From positions 7,504,501 through 7,568,500 of the forward strand of contig OX485808.1 of assembly GCA_950295325.1 (NCBI GenBank): DNA of 64,000 nt, in the 5' to 3' direction. This document shows, in pieces, positions 1 through 12,679 of the stretch. This stretch comes from Polytrichum commune. Its lineage: Eukaryota; Streptophyta; Polytrichopsida; Polytrichales; Polytrichaceae. Position 1 is the first letter of the stretch. Each line of letters opens with the position of its first letter. The position numbers and the translations under genes were made by a program. The notes under the pieces are model-generated. The model was not told the origin of the DNA and ran no database searches. It saw nothing but the letters and a program-made list of their open reading frames with translations.

Positions 1-215
1 TCACATACTACTAAAGAATCCTCCGCAGCTGGCGAAGATATAGGCACGAGCTACAGGTATCTTTGGAATAAAATTCCTGTGCGGTACGGACAGCTCTCCA
101 GAACCCCGGAGGTTGAAATTGGTGGAAATTAGTGGCCATGTTGATCAAGGTGTGACGACAATTCCCTCCAAACTCACAGCTACTCTATAACTCTGCCCAC
201 TTCACCCTGTTGGGG

Positions 216-252
<37 letters not shown>

Positions 253-574
253 TCACAGTAGCTATTAAGTTACTCCATACCTAGCCCGGATCGAAGTGCT
301 TTCGGCTGCAGGGAGGATCACTGTGCGGTGATTTGTTGTGTAGTGGAGGTTTAGGGACGGAATTGTAGGCCTGGAGTAGGTGCGCATGGATCATATGTAT
401 CTGGGAGTCGGGGGAACAGTGGACTGCCATGGCGAGGTCATGATTTAGCCTATCTTTGGCTTGTAGAAAGAAGCTGCGGCCCTGGGGATTTGGGAGTTCT
501 GCAGGCTCCATAGCTATTCCGGTAAAGGGAGCATCGATCGTCGTCGGTCATGGAACAGTGGTGAGGAGTGAGGA
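1..574. other. Non-coding stretch without a recognisable gene
   Basis: No open frame here has a family signature. The only clear structure is a CT microsatellite at 221-249. The overlapping short frames on both strands look like chance. Confidence 0.5.
221..249. repeat. CT dinucleotide microsatellite
   Basis: Uninterrupted CT repeat of about 14 units, seen directly. Confidence 0.95.
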
Positions 575-1470
575 GGAGCAGCTACTTAATTGCACACGAC
601 AGACACACACGCGCGCGCTCACGAAGGGAATCCTGCCGCAACTCGTTTGGTTCCTGGGTTTTGAGGATTGTGCATTTGCTGATCGAGATGGTGGTGGATG
701 GTGGAAGGTAGAGAGAGTGTGATAAGATCCACACCCCGTCCGAAACCAAAAACCAAAACCAACACCAAAACCCTAACATCTTGCACAATAATTACATACT
801 GGATCTGAGAATGTAGTGATACACCCCTTTGGACCTCGGGCTCTCCGAGTTATCTTTAGGTCACCTATTCATGGAACATTCATAACTTTAGAGCTAATGA
901 TAGAGCGTGTATATGCTCAAAATAGGGTCTTGCTGTTTTGGTGTGCTTAGGTACCTGGGTTTTCATGATTGTGCATTTGCAAAGATGGTGGTTCAATGTA
1001 AGGTAGAGAGAGAGGGTGATGAGATCCACTCTCACCAAAACCAACACCCTAATTTTTTTGCATAATGCGTACAAATTGGATCTGAAAATGTTCACTGTCT
1101 TGACATCGAGCTCTTCAAGTTGGTTTTAGGTCACCTATCAATATAACATTTAGGATGTTGGACCTAATTTTAGAGCACATAGGGAGGGAGGGAGGGAGGG
1201 AGGGAGGGATGTGCTCAAAATAACATTTTGGTATTTCAATGTAATTTTTTGGTTCATGGGTTTTCGAAACTGTGCATTTGCAAAGATGGTGGTTCGTTGT
1301 AAGGGAGAGAAAAAGGGTGATAAGATCCACACCTCACCAAAACCAATACCCTAAAAGCTTGCACTATAAGTACATAGTGGATTTGAGAATGTTCACCACT
1401 TTAACATCAAGCTCCCGAGTTGGTTTTTAGGTCCTCTAACAACGAAACTTTGAACCATTGTAACTTTTGC
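575..1470. repeat. Tandem triplication, period about 300 bp
   Basis: Three diverged head-to-tail copies of one non-coding unit. The landmark TGGGTTTT followed a few bases later by TGTGCATTTGC starts at 655, 957 and 1257, giving spacings of 302 and 300 bp. Each copy continues with a GATGGTGG motif, a purine-rich GAGAG run, GATCCACA-like sequence, a CCAAAACCAA(C/T)ACC block and a GGATYTGA(G/A)AATGT motif. Minus-strand frames across it repeat the same peptide pattern (KCTI/KCTV), which is an echo of the tandem structure and not evidence of a gene. Confidence 0.85.
1181..1209. repeat. GGGA tetranucleotide microsatellite
   Basis: About seven GGGA units inside the third copy of the 300-bp tandem repeat. 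It is absent from the other two copies, so it arose after the triplication. Confidence 0.9.
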
Positions 1471-1563
1471 AGAAGCTTACGGAATCCAATAAGATATGCT
1501 CTAGTGCGTTGGAATCTCTTATCAATTGCTACCAATAATCAATTGAAGCTAATAATAGTAGTA

Positions 1564-1566
<3 letters not shown>

Positions 1567-1594
<28 letters not shown>
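1567..1594. repeat. GT dinucleotide microsatellite
   Basis: Fourteen consecutive GT units, seen directly. Confidence 0.95.
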
Positions 1595-1597
<3 letters not shown>

Positions 1598-1877
1598 CAT
1601 GCTCATAGCTCAAAGTGATAGTTTTAGCACCATCTACCTTATTACGCCATTCTTGAAACACTATGGTTGGTTAAATTAAACCACTCAAATATGGCAATGT
1701 AGATTTTTGAAGTCAAAAGGTGATATGAGCAAGAGCAATGCATTATGGACTAGTGGGATGCACACTTGCCAAAGTAGCACTACATGAATGCACCACCAAA
1801 ATCCCCCCCCCCTCTAATTTTAAGTAGGTTAAAGCCTCAAGGGGAGCGAATGTATGCAAGATTTGACTTTACCTCAT

Positions 1878-2217
1878 GGCCACTTCACACACGAGCCAAG
1901 GGCCGTGACCGTGTAATTGTGCAGGCGCTTGATTCTCACCCAAAGACCGTACCGTTGACATGGTATGCTAGAATTTGCGTCAAGCCTAGCTCATAGAGGT
2001 GGACCTAACTAGAACTCCAGTAGACAATGAAGCATTATTTATATAGTTTGCCATGCAGGAATCCATACAGACTTTTTCATCTGTGATACTTTCTTTTAGC
2101 CCTTAGGCCTTCACCTCCTAGTGTGAGATGAACTTGGACGGTCTCAACCTTTTCGACCAATGAGAAATCTTAGAATGCAATGGTCATGGGCCTTCAGTCT
2201 CGTGTGTGAAGTGGCCC
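1878..2217. mobile_element. Long-TIR repeat element, about 340 bp, class unclear
   Basis: Left end GGCCACTTCACACACGAG (1878 on) is matched in reverse complement by the right end (2188-2217). The inverted similarity continues inward for about 40 bp. The left half is repeated, diverged, at 49,484-49,690, so this is a dispersed family. No clean target-site duplication is visible at either edge. The long TIR would fit a MULE-type or foldback MITE, but that is inference. It has no coding capacity. Confidence 0.6.
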
Positions 2218-2844
2218 TTTGTACCCATGGCGATATGGAATCCATACGTAATTTGTGATACATTTGGTCATGGAATGTGTACATAGCATTGTCACAATGC
2301 CCATTATAGCTCAAAATTGTGCCAAGAAGAGCAAGCAGATCACTATAGCTAAAAATATTCATGGTGTATGTATAATGAGAGGGAATGGATCATTGGAAGA
2401 GGGAATTCCTGTGCCATCTAGATCAGCGTGATTTATTATTTGATGTTGTGTTCAAAAATAGCAGATTGATTGTCATACGGCAGCATGAAATAGGTGTTCC
2501 CAATGAGGGGTGGGGGACTGTAGTACTAGAAGCCCACGAGAAGGGAGGAAACACACCAACTTGGTTTCTAAATACAAAACTCCCTTGCCTATACTTGGTT
2601 TTTCAGATTATTTAACCAAAGTGAACCCACAGGGAAGAAGTGCCACTTGCAAAGTGAACTTGAACGATTTACATGGATAGTTGTTCGTGAGGAGTTGTAG
2701 GCAAGATGACTCTCAAGTAGTTTATTATCAAACTGTGATATTTGAATGCTTCCAAAAGAAAGGGCAATTGTGTGCACACATAGAAGAGAACAACCTTCTT
2801 TCAAACTCAGACTTTCTGTTTGCATTACATTACTTGTGACATTT

Positions 2845-2945
2845 GGTGTTGCGTACATTATTTGCGAAGGATCTGACCTAAGTTGTCTGGAGATCTAGAA
2901 ATCTCATGTTCATGACATTGTTTGTCAATGTAAGTAACCTTGAAG
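2845..2945 (+). repeat. Fragment of the 530-557-bp TA-flanked MITE family
   Basis: A diverged match to the left part of the elements at 46,703-47,230 and (inverted) 54,030-54,586. Shared blocks are CGTACATTATTTGCGAAGG and, further in, TGTCAATGTAAGTAAC. The ends are not preserved. Confidence 0.6.
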
Positions 2946-3435
2946 TGAGTGGATTCTTAAGGCATGACATTTAATGTAGCAACCATAAGTTTACACTTGA
3001 CCCATGTGACTGGGGATCTTTTATAATGACATTGGGCCTTTTTTTAATTATTTTCTGTTAAATCATTTTCGCACGTAAGAGAGGGGTTTTGTTTCACATG
3101 GGTGAACTTAGTTTAATGTTCTTTTGATTTGGAATGTGCTCTACATGCAAGGCTCATGCATAGTGGGCCACACGCCAACCAATTTGAGTTAGACCCCAAC
3201 AATGGTACTGAGGAAAAGAGGTCTTATTGAAATCTACCTTCCATATGTTTGTGGTTAATTTAGTTCAAGTGGATCTTATTAGAATAAGTTGGGGCCTCTA
3301 ATGCTTATTCCGGGATCATTTTAGTGTCCGCATAAAACACTATTTTTTTTGGTTGGTGAATAGTACCTCGATTGGGTGTGAATGGATCTACCTTGTGCAA
3401 ACCGCAATACCCCAAAACTTCACATCAAGCATCAA

Positions 3436-3768
3436 TACACTAGATATCATATTTAGTGTATGTAGTGGTGTAGTGTCACCATCACTAAATACTAAACCAA
3501 CGTTATTTGTTATTCCTTGTAACTTTTTTGGAGAATTATAGATTTACAATGTTGCAATTACTGTCAATTACAAATGATCCTTCATCCAAATTTTAGTCAT
3601 TCATGATAATATTTCATCACAAGTTGTTGACAAGAGAAGGTAGGGTTTTGGTCAGTAGATGAACTCACCCATCATCCATGACAATATTTGCTCACTTATT
3701 CATAAGAAGTGTCATCCAAAAAGTTACCATGGTGACATAAACCATGTGACACTAAATACCATATCGTA
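3436..3768 (+). mobile_element. MITE family C copy 1 (TA-flanked, palindromic TIR)
   Basis: Begins TACACTAGATATCATATTT and ends with a decayed inverted match near 3768. The interior is shared with 26,667-27,054 and 40,270-40,647, including TTATAGATTTA, a CATCCATGACAATATTTG-like block and AAGTGTCATCCAAAAA. Non-coding. The right end is degenerate, so the boundary is approximate. Confidence 0.7.
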
Positions 3769-3885
3769 TCTTGATTTTTGTTTTCCAAGTGTTGTAATCA
3801 TATTGGTTGGGAGGGCCATGTTATCAAATTCCACGTGGAAACCATAGTATAACACTTCCTTTCTTTCCAATAAACAAGTAAAGTA

Positions 3886-4114
3886 CAGTCTCTTGGGAGA
3901 TGTTTGGGCATAATTGGTGAAGATCCTAGCGCTTCACTTCCAAGTGTGTTGACATCTTTTGAATTTTTTCTTTCTCTGTATTAGTTAGATGAATATTCCA
4001 CATATTATTCCAACAATGATTGATGGTTTTCAAGAACTCTTGAGCTTCAACCGGTCATTTCTCAATCTCCAACCTGTTCATATATATGTAACTAGCGGTT
4101 CCCCCCATTCATTG
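3886..4114 (+). mobile_element. hAT MITE family A copy 1
   Basis: A 229-bp copy with ends CAGTCTCTTGGGAGA and the inverted ATTCATTG end. The flanks GTAAAGTA (3878-3885) and ATAAAGTG (4115-4122) match at 6 of 8 positions, as expected for an aged 8-bp hAT TSD. The interior contains the family hallmarks GGGCATAATTGG and CTTCAACCGGT. It carries no coding region. Confidence 0.8.
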
Positions 4115-4767
4115 ATAAAGTGTGGTTACTATGGTGTCGTCCATAAGCAAGCTGTTGAATTCAAACACGTGTAATTGAAAACATTAAGTCCACTCAGATA
4201 GTACCCGGCCCCTTATGATTGGGTCCACTATAATACATAGCGATAAGACACGCTCGGAATCAAGTACTGACTACCAGGTGGAATTTGCTCATCCTAATAC
4301 TATTTTGGCCTTATGCAATGTAACCTCCAAGGTCCGTTGGATTTCAGCCGCGGCCTTTTAGTTAATAGTGTACTATATTGGAGCCCCATCATCATCCTCC
4401 TCCTCCTCCTCCTCCTCCATGTGGACGTGTATAAACTCTAACGTTTGGCTTCCCACCTGCACATGCAAAAAAAAACATTGACAACATTCTCGGGGTGTAA
4501 TGAAAAGCGGAGCTCGAGTGGATATAGGTGTGTATATATATAGCTCAATTAATGTTTCTCCCATTCCTTGGTTGCGCCAAGGCCGGCGCAACATCGCTCC
4601 TAGCGTGCGGCGTCGATCAAAAACAAAAGCGTTTCCTTTAAAATGCGGCCGCGGATGTTTTATGAACATATACTTTATTCACTCCAGAGACCATAGCTCT
4701 TTTGGAGCTCCAGTGTGCCTAACATCCCCCCTCCCCTCACTCCAGAGGCCGGAGCTCTCATGGAGTG

Positions 4768-4776
<9 letters not shown>

Positions 4777-4800
<24 letters not shown>

Positions 4801-4802
4801 AC
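4777..4802. repeat. CA dinucleotide microsatellite
   Basis: About 13 CA units following a short CT run, seen directly. Confidence 0.95.
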
Positions 4803-7329
4803 ACTGGCTAAATGTCACGACTGTAATGGACACTTTGAGCACTTGAGACCCTTAACATGTACAGAGAATTCCACCAAATAAAAATAGAAATTAGCAAATT
4901 TATAAGGAGGTTGATGCATTTAAGTTTACCAAATTTTGTTATCATGCAATTTAGATAGGATTTATGAATATCGAGATTTCATTACAACCCAAAGTGGTTA
5001 TATAGCCCCTCCCCACCCCCACCCCACGCCCAAAAGGGAAAAAAAGGAAAATAAAATAAAATAGAAAGACATAAGGAAAGTGTTGATTGTTGAAATATTG
5101 TCTCTTTAACCATTGTGTTCCTTTTTATAATCCTTAGAATAATATAATTAGTGTTCATGTGGAATACGTAGCTTGACTTTGGGATGAGATAAATGTGTTG
5201 GTTCGGGGTCAGTGACGTAATAGGACGCATCTACCTTACTCCTTCGAGAATTGACATGGGAAATGACTCCCCCTTCATAGGTTAGGACTGGTCTATGTAT
5301 TGGTCTTTGAGTTAGGTTCCCACCAATCTTACCGATTTGTAAAAGGGGCCTAGTAAAACGTGTTTCCCATGTGTTTTTTTTGTCAATTTGATCCGATTAC
5401 TTTTGTAGTAGTAGTTTGAGGTCGCTCTTGTTAACTCTAGTGTGAACTCAACTGAATAAGAAACTCATGTTATATTATGATTGAATATGTTTTCCCCACA
5501 CCGTCCCGTGAATATGCCGTCATCCGCGGCCACCTCTTATGAAAATAGATTGAAAGGAGGTTGAATGATGATCACCCATACGATCATTATTCAACGTCGT
5601 TTATATGTGTATTTAAACAATAAATAAACCTAGTGCATAGGTAGGGTGCAATTTATGGAAGAAGAAAAAACTTACATCCTCTACGAGAAGAAAAACGATT
5701 CCATCTTGTAGCATTCTAGCTATACAAAAGGAATAACTAGGTGTTCGTACATACATAGGGTACGTTCACATCTTAGATTCCATCAACTGAGTTATTGGTC
5801 GGTTTACTATGCCCCAATGCCGATAACCGCGGCTTGATACCCGCTTATTTGTGGATTGTATTACTAATAGGATGCATACACATTACAAAGGACATTGATT
5901 CTAAATCGGTTAGCATCTATTACAGGCTAGCGAGTTTGTTTCATTTTGAACTGAGCAAATCTAGGACCATTTTAGAACGCTCTTCCAATATAAGTGTGTG
6001 ATACAAGAGCTTATAAGCGTATGTTCATTCTTTTTAGTGTTGTAGTGATGTGGCAATCACCGTCATAGAAACATCCATATCCCATATCCCATACCCTAAA
6101 CACTGACATTTATCCTATATTATTATAGTAACAATAATCATGGACAATCTTGTCCGTTTACAATTTTGAGATTTGGCATATTGGCAGATTTTTTTCTTTT
6201 TTGACAAAATTTTAATATTATTGAGATTTGAGGTCGATACTATGTGAGATTTACACTAAAAAACATACACTAGACCTCATAGAAACATAGCAACATAACG
6301 AAGAAGAAGAAGAAGTAGAAGAAGAAGACCATTTTTGTCTTGCCATGACATATTCAAAGCTATTAGTAACTTGCTTTTGGGATCTAGTGGCAAAAACATC
6401 CTTAAGGTTTTGAGCAAGTGTCCAACAACCCTAGGCAAATTTGTGTTCCCTTCCAACAAATTATTTGGGTGGGTGTGCGATCGTAAGCCATATCAAAACC
6501 CCAACAAAATGTTTCACTTGTTTCAAACAAAATTGTTACAAGCAAGATGACCGTATGAGATCAGTGGCTAGAAATCTATTGGCATTGGTGCCACTGCTAG
6601 CACTTGATATCAATACACCCTACCATTATCATAACATCATTCAACCCTCTTTGGTTGTTCTATGTCTAGTCAAACACCCATGAGGCAAGTGGCATGTTTA
6701 TGGACGCCTCGTGACTAAATTCAAACTAAATATGGTATGCTCGGAGGATCTTCACAAAGAAATACTTGGCATAGATATTAATATAGTCTAACGTCTACAT
6801 GGTTGTGTGAGAAATTTTATGACGGTCCACTCATTCATAATGAGAGTCTTTTAGTGAACATGATATTTTCAGTCAATCACATGGGAACCATGTTTTCAAC
6901 CAACCTAGGGTCTTGCCCTTGGGAAAGATTAGGTGCAAGTTGGCTTGTCCACACCCGTTCAAGGTGCTTGCCTTTGAAAAAATATAATATTCTATGAGGT
7001 TTTTTACTATCTGGTCATGTACATTTCAAAATTGACATAGAGTTAGACTAATTCGAGATTAAGCAACACCATAATTCATGCTAGCGGCAACACCAAAATC
7101 ATCTCTCTTTTCTCCACTTCATCTTCCTACTTTCCCACCAAGACTATTAGCAAATGCCACCTTCTAACCTCCAAGGGGGAGAAAGGTGTGATAGAGGTGA
7201 AAGCAAGCACCCACCACTATCTTACCTAGTGAGATGAGTCTCTTAAAGTGCATAAAGAGCACACATATTCGTCTTTGCCTTTGGAGAGGGTGGGGCTCAC
7301 ATGTTCTAAACAATGTTATAGCCACTATA

Positions 7330-7755
7330 GCCTAGCTATTTAGGGTACGCGGGTGTTATTTGGATGTTTTTCCTAATCATACACCTATATTTGATCGCTA
7401 TGTGGTGAGGTGAGGACCAAAGAAGAGCCATTGTAAAGACACATATTTAGAAGAGCTTGGACCACATCTTCAAAATATATTAACTACTCCACACTCAATA
7501 ATGAACATTCTTGAGAGGACCTATGTATTCAATTAAGAAATCATTAACGTGCACTTCTAATGATCATAACTAAATAAAGGGAGTTCCGGATTTTAGTATG
7601 GATTTTTGTCAATGTTTCATCATAGAGTTGTCAATGCAACACGAAGTTGAGAACATACATATGATCAATAAATGATGGGAACAATAAAACCAAACAAAAT
7701 AACACCCACGTACCTTAGAACAATATACATTAATTAGGTGGCAAGCCTCCAAACC
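7330..7755 (+). repeat. Dispersed repeat, copy paired with 17,990-18,345
   Basis: Collinear with 17,990-18,345. Shared blocks include TAAAGACACAT, CTCCACACTCAATAATGAACA, a TTTTTGT(C/T)(A/G)ATG run and TTCATCATA, and both end near a CGTACCTT/CATACCTT motif. It also shares its left part with the dispersed family seen at 51,330-51,620. Non-coding. Class unknown. Confidence 0.65.
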
Positions 7756-8149
7756 ACTTGGAAAGAAAACGAGAGAGATCATCTTGGTCATAGCCTCGAG
7801 CTCGTATGTGAACCCAAGATGGCTTTACGGAACAAAACTATGAGGCAAGTGTTATTGCCAGTTGTCGAAGGTGGAACCATTTGAGAACATAATATGTTGT
7901 TTTGGCATGTTCAAGGAGGCTTCAATATGCCATACCCATAAACCTCTATGATCAAAGAAGGAGGTGGATGTTGTATGGGAGGAAAAGGTTTGCAATAATA
8001 CATAAGCTCGGGAGTATGATGTGGAACATTGTTAACCTATTGCACAAAGGGCTTGATGGTCGGTTGGATCATGTAAACTCATACACTTCTCATCCACCAT
8101 CGAAACAAAGTACGGAAATTGCACCCCCTAAGCATATTTAGGTACATAA

Positions 8150-8660
8150 TGCCCCCTCCCCACTTGACATTAGCAAATAACCAAAGAATTCCCTAAAACC
8201 CGGGTAAAGCTCCCTCGGTTATAGCGGACACGTCCGGCTATCCCAATGCACCTACAAGAACTTGCTCCGGAGATTTCCAAGTAGGTTTTAGTTAAGTAGC
8301 TTTCACACATGTTCATTGCTTCATCTACCAACAAATGAATGTTGGATAGTTTTTGTCCCATCCCCAAATGCCTTAATACTTACCATCGGTTTTTGTTAAT
8401 GGAGCTCCTCGTGCCCTCATAGCTAAGACTAAAAGCATCCAATCACAAGAGCGGGAGGCAACACTTTTAGAGGTCCTACATTCTTGCCTCATGTTTAGGT
8501 ACCGATGGGAGGGTCGGAAGTTTTAGCTTAAAACCTCCACTTTTAAGCCATGCCACATCATTTGCCAACTAGGCTCGGCACTAGATAATGTCGATGGTGT
8601 GGAGGCTCATTTTTAAGAACCCACTTTTAGGCTTAGCTAATGTCAAGTGGGGAGGGGGCA
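8150..8660. mobile_element. Harbinger-like MITE with perfect 25-bp TIRs
   Basis: The left terminus at 8150-8174 (starting TGCCCCCTCCCCACTTGAC) is the exact reverse complement of 8636-8660, a perfect 25-bp TIR. It is flanked on both sides by TAA (8147-8149 and 8661-8663), a 3-bp TSD as seen for PIF/Harbinger (Tourist-type) elements. The 511-bp length and absence of any transposase frame mark it as non-autonomous. The TIR does not begin with the usual GG of Harbinger, so the superfamily is inferred from the TSD only. Confidence 0.85.
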
Positions 8661-8663
8661 TAA

Positions 8664-9611
8664 GGGTGAGAAAAAAACATTGAATGGTTGTGAGATTTGC
8701 AACCATGAGGGTGATTGCATGACCTAATGCCCATGGTCACCCTTTGGTTGTAATTCTCGAAACTCTTCAACACATTAGTTCTCATTGCTTGAAAACATGT
8801 TCCTCCAATATATGGTGAATTATTTCAATAGGTTGTGTCACTTGGGCACTTAGGGTTGCTTTACACATGGACCAAGAGTTGTGACCAAAGAGAGAGAGAG
8901 AGATGATGCCAATTTCTAGAGTTCACGTGAACTAGGGACACTTCATCGTGATCATAGTCACAAGGTTCATATGTGAACCTGAGATGGGTTTACTAAGCAT
9001 GGTTATGGTTTTTCGATTGTATTTTTGTCAACCCAGGCAACGAAGCTCAACTAAGGTATAATCGGAGTTGTGACCATAAAAATCTAAAGGTCTTTGGAAA
9101 TATCCCAAGGTTGCATCGTGGGAAATAGAAATCTAATATTGTGATTGATGAGTTCTCAAGCTTCGTGTACCATGTTGAGGAACTGCAACATAGTTTTAAG
9201 GATAATCTAAACATTAGGTAGTTCGGGATCCTATCATGACACTATAATGTTGTTAGGAGTCAAGAACCATTTCATTGCTTGCCATGGCCCATATTTTGTG
9301 TTATACCCACCTCTTTTCAACGGGCCTAATGCAATACATGAAACGTTTATCCACTTGGATGTCATGTAAGACTCCATGTACATTTTTTTATACATTTGAA
9401 TTTATTGGGCCCTCATGCCCTCAGGATCTAGTGTAAAGTGAACTTGAACCATCTCTGTCTTCTCGACCAATCACATAATTTGTATAACATGGATCAAGGG
9501 CCCTCAAGCTCTAGCGTAATTTGTAGGCAATTGGAAGGTATAGAGAACAAATTCCCATAGTCAAGGATCGCAACACAAGAGAACATGTTTTACACTGCAA
9601 CGCTTCCCAAC
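8664..9611. other. Non-coding stretch, nothing recognised
   Basis: No gene, TIR pair or tandem array was found. A short GA run lies near 8890-8903. Confidence 0.45.
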
Positions 9612-9837
9612 CAGTGTCCGGGGAGATTTTTGGATATAATTGGTCGAGATCCGAGTGTTTCCAAGTCCAACCAGTTACATGTTAACATCTTTCGGTTTTC
9701 TTTAATAATTTGTGGAATATTCTCAAGATACCTCTAAAGCGATCAGTAAAATTCCTGAAGTTTTGAACTTCAGCCAGTTATTTCTCAATCTTGACCCGGT
9801 TCATCTGTTATTAGCAGTTGGTTCTCCCCATTCATCG
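9612..9837 (+). mobile_element. hAT MITE family A copy 2
   Basis: A 226-bp copy starting CAGTGTCCGGGGAGA and ending in the inverted sequence CTCCCCATTCATCG. The interior keeps CAAGTCCAACCAGTTACATG and TTTTGAACTTCAGCC. The flanking 8-mers are only partly alike, so the TSD has decayed. Confidence 0.8.
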
Positions 9838-12679
9838 CTTCTAATGGTGTGCACAAGCAAGGTTGGAAATGTGGATTGCGTATTTGCAATTTTTATCATT
9901 TAAATATGGCATAGTTTATTGGACAAAAATAAATCAAATCACCTGAATCTAAAGATGAACGGAGTGTACTCTCTTTGTTCATCTTCTAAATGAACAAGTA
10001 AACTTAGATAGGAGAAAGTTCTAGCACGTGGAGATTTTTGGCCAACATGTAAAGGAGTCCAATTAAAATTTGCCCCCTACAACTTTGGTGGTTGGCCCTC
10101 TAGGAATTAAAGTTCAGTTGTAGACATAAAAATCCACTCTCAGAGCAACTCCAATGTCTACACATGCCACCACTGGGGTTGGTTGGGTTAGCCAGTCAGT
10201 GACCCTAGCCAAGAAGGCACCGGGCAGGGATAGTTCGATATGGCAGGTCACCAACCATTGCTCCAATTGTTGCTTGGATGGGGATGTGGTTGGGAGTTGG
10301 TTGCCGCCCGCTTGCCAAAATCAATGCAACCAATTTTATCATAGTTTTATTATAGTTTTCGACCAATTATTATCGCGACTTGCATTTCCGACCTACTCAA
10401 CCCGAAGCAACGGGTAGGTGCTCCGGCTAGTTGACTACAGGGGGGGGGTGCCTTGTAGCCAATCAACCGGAGCACATGCGGGGCTTTGTCCCCAACTCCT
10501 TGGTTAGCCACCACCTCACTCGTTGGGCTCCGAACCGGGAGGATTGGTTGGCTGGAGCCTTCATCCCCCGGTGTGGCATGGCTTACAATGGTCCACTGTA
10601 ATGGTCATGAGACCTCGCATATAATGGATAGTAGAAAACCCTAGTCCCATTCTCTCCATAGACTTGTTTTCAGCTCAGAGGAGCCGGTGGTAAAAAGACC
10701 GGTTGTTTTGAGGACCATGGTAATGCCATGCTCAAGGAAAAATTCATGACAAAGTTGTTGTTAGCCTATTCCACTTGACACCATAGTGTTGTTCCTCTCT
10801 CCCTTTTCCTATTATTATTATTATTATTATTATTATTATCCTTTGATCCTCTCCTCAACTTGTGTATTTGAATAGAAGTGGTTTCAGCTGCAATGAAATA
10901 AAATAAAACAAGACAAAACAAACCACAGGGGCTTGACTCAAATTGTCACTCCCCCTTCATGCAATATTAATTGTTGGATTGGCTTCCAACTGTAATATCT
11001 AACATAATATCATAAAATCTAATGTAATGCCTACGCTTGGAAAAAAGAAGAGGATGATAACACTGTGATGCACCTTGAGACTGATTTATATGGGACTGAT
11101 TTTGGTCTTTTTCTTTTCTTTTCATGGGCGGTTAATCAAGGTTCCACGTTTCACGATTTCCAAGGGTTAGTTTCCATGTAGGTCGCTCGCCCATCATATT
11201 CTAGTGAAAATGAAGACGCCACCGGGTGAAATCTATTCATGCTATTTTCATTTTTAGAAATAAAATTACCGAAAACTTTGTAGTCCTCCTGATTGCTATC
11301 TTCCTACACAAGAAAATTTTGCACCACCTAATACTTCTCCATATTTGGTGCAAAATCTCTTCAGTGATTGCTTATGGGTGCCTCTACTCTAAAGACACCT
11401 AGTCGAATTGAAGGCCAAACTCATGGATGAAAAGACACACTCGTTCATCCAATTATTGGCCACTTTACCTATTCACATCTGCATATAAAAAAGAAAAAGC
11501 GAATCTAACAATAGTTCATCCATCCAAAAATGAATTGTGTCAATAAAGAACACAAAACTTCCTATCTTTAAAATCTCGACTACGAGATTTTTTTTTGTCC
11601 GAAATAGCCTACATAGACTCTACCACACCTTTTTCTACAGATCTATGTCTCTCTCCAAGTTATGTATATATATATGCATCATAACACCATTTTTTTATAA
11701 TCCAATATAATATCAATAACATATCACCGTCCGTCCCTAGAAGAATGTGCATTGTGCACATTGATGAGGGATGTACCGCATGGCTACATGTAGAGTCCCA
11801 ATGACCGACGTTGTACCTTCCTTTACGTCGTGCATGTCTATCATGATTATTAGTCTATAATTAAACTCGGATTAGGAATGCCTAATTTAAACTTAGGAGT
11901 TCCCTAAATGGGAACTATGAAAGCTCCGTGCGTGAAGAGCACAATAGCCGAGGTGCATGCCATGGTACCATTCGACTCTCACACATATAAGTTAACACCT
12001 TGCAAGAATCGTCTTCTTTGTCACGAATATTCCAACACACGTACGAACTCTCATGTGAACCGATATAAAACGTACGAGCTTTGGTGTAAAGCCGGAGTGA
12101 ATCCAAGGGCAAGTGAACCATGGATCCGCTTGGGCTTAATTTGGAGTCCGTCCTCCCCCCAAAATTTGTGGTTACAATAAATAAATTAAATACTATTTTC
12201 CTCGTCATTTGAATGGTGGGTTAGTGTATATTAATGCATCCGACGTCAAAAATAGTAAATACGTGGGTTGACATTCACATATGGAAATCGTTGTTTGTCT
12301 ACGTGGTTCCAAAGGCACGTACAAAACCTCATAAGAAAATGGTTTATTAGGAGTAAAAATAACGTAGGGCCGAGGGGAAGTGACTCTTCGTGGAGCCCGT
12401 CGCCGGGTTTAGAAGTTCGCCCCCCGAGCTTTTGTGGCCACCGTCAAAAATTAAAATTGGAATGGTGGATAGTCTAGTCCCAATTATACTTTAAAATCGT
12501 GAATTTTATGTGGGTTGATGTTCATCATTAGAAGAAGAAGCAAAAGAATAATCTTTCATTGGAATTGTTGCATACCAATGTTATATTGGGACCATGGGAA
12601 ATAATTGTATATGAGCATATCTCTCATTCATCTAATACAAACACTCTTAACCATGTACGATATTAAGGCCCTAGGCTAG
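9838..12679. other. Non-coding stretch with a GC-rich patch and ATT repeat
   Basis: No gene recognised. A hairpin lies at 10,419-10,473, with arms starting GTGCTCCGG and ending CCGGAGCAC. AGAGCAACTCCAATG at about 10,142 resembles a plant Harbinger MITE end but has no convincing partner. An ATT trinucleotide repeat lies at 10,810-10,839. The opposed frames near 11,908-12,208 overlap each other and look like chance. Confidence 0.45.
10810..10839. repeat. ATT trinucleotide microsatellite
   Basis: Ten ATT units in a row, seen directly. Confidence 0.95.

Larger units (their letters stand above)
4123..8146. other. Non-coding stretch with simple repeats and old dispersed repeats
   Basis: No gene seen. 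It holds a CCT repeat near 4388-4418, a CA repeat at 4777-4802, a GAA-rich run near 6300-6330 and one member (7330-7755) of a dispersed repeat. Open frames of 60-103 codons overlap one another on both strands and show no domain. Confidence 0.5.

Noticed and set aside
4373-4811. Opposed frames of 98 and 103 codons
   Set aside because: Both depend on the CCT and CA microsatellites and overlap each other; no signature.
10140-10610. Harbinger-type MITE suggested by AGAGCAACTCCAATG near 10,142
   Set aside because: The expected inverted partner on the right is too diverged (ACAATGGTCCACT near 10,587) and no TSD is visible.
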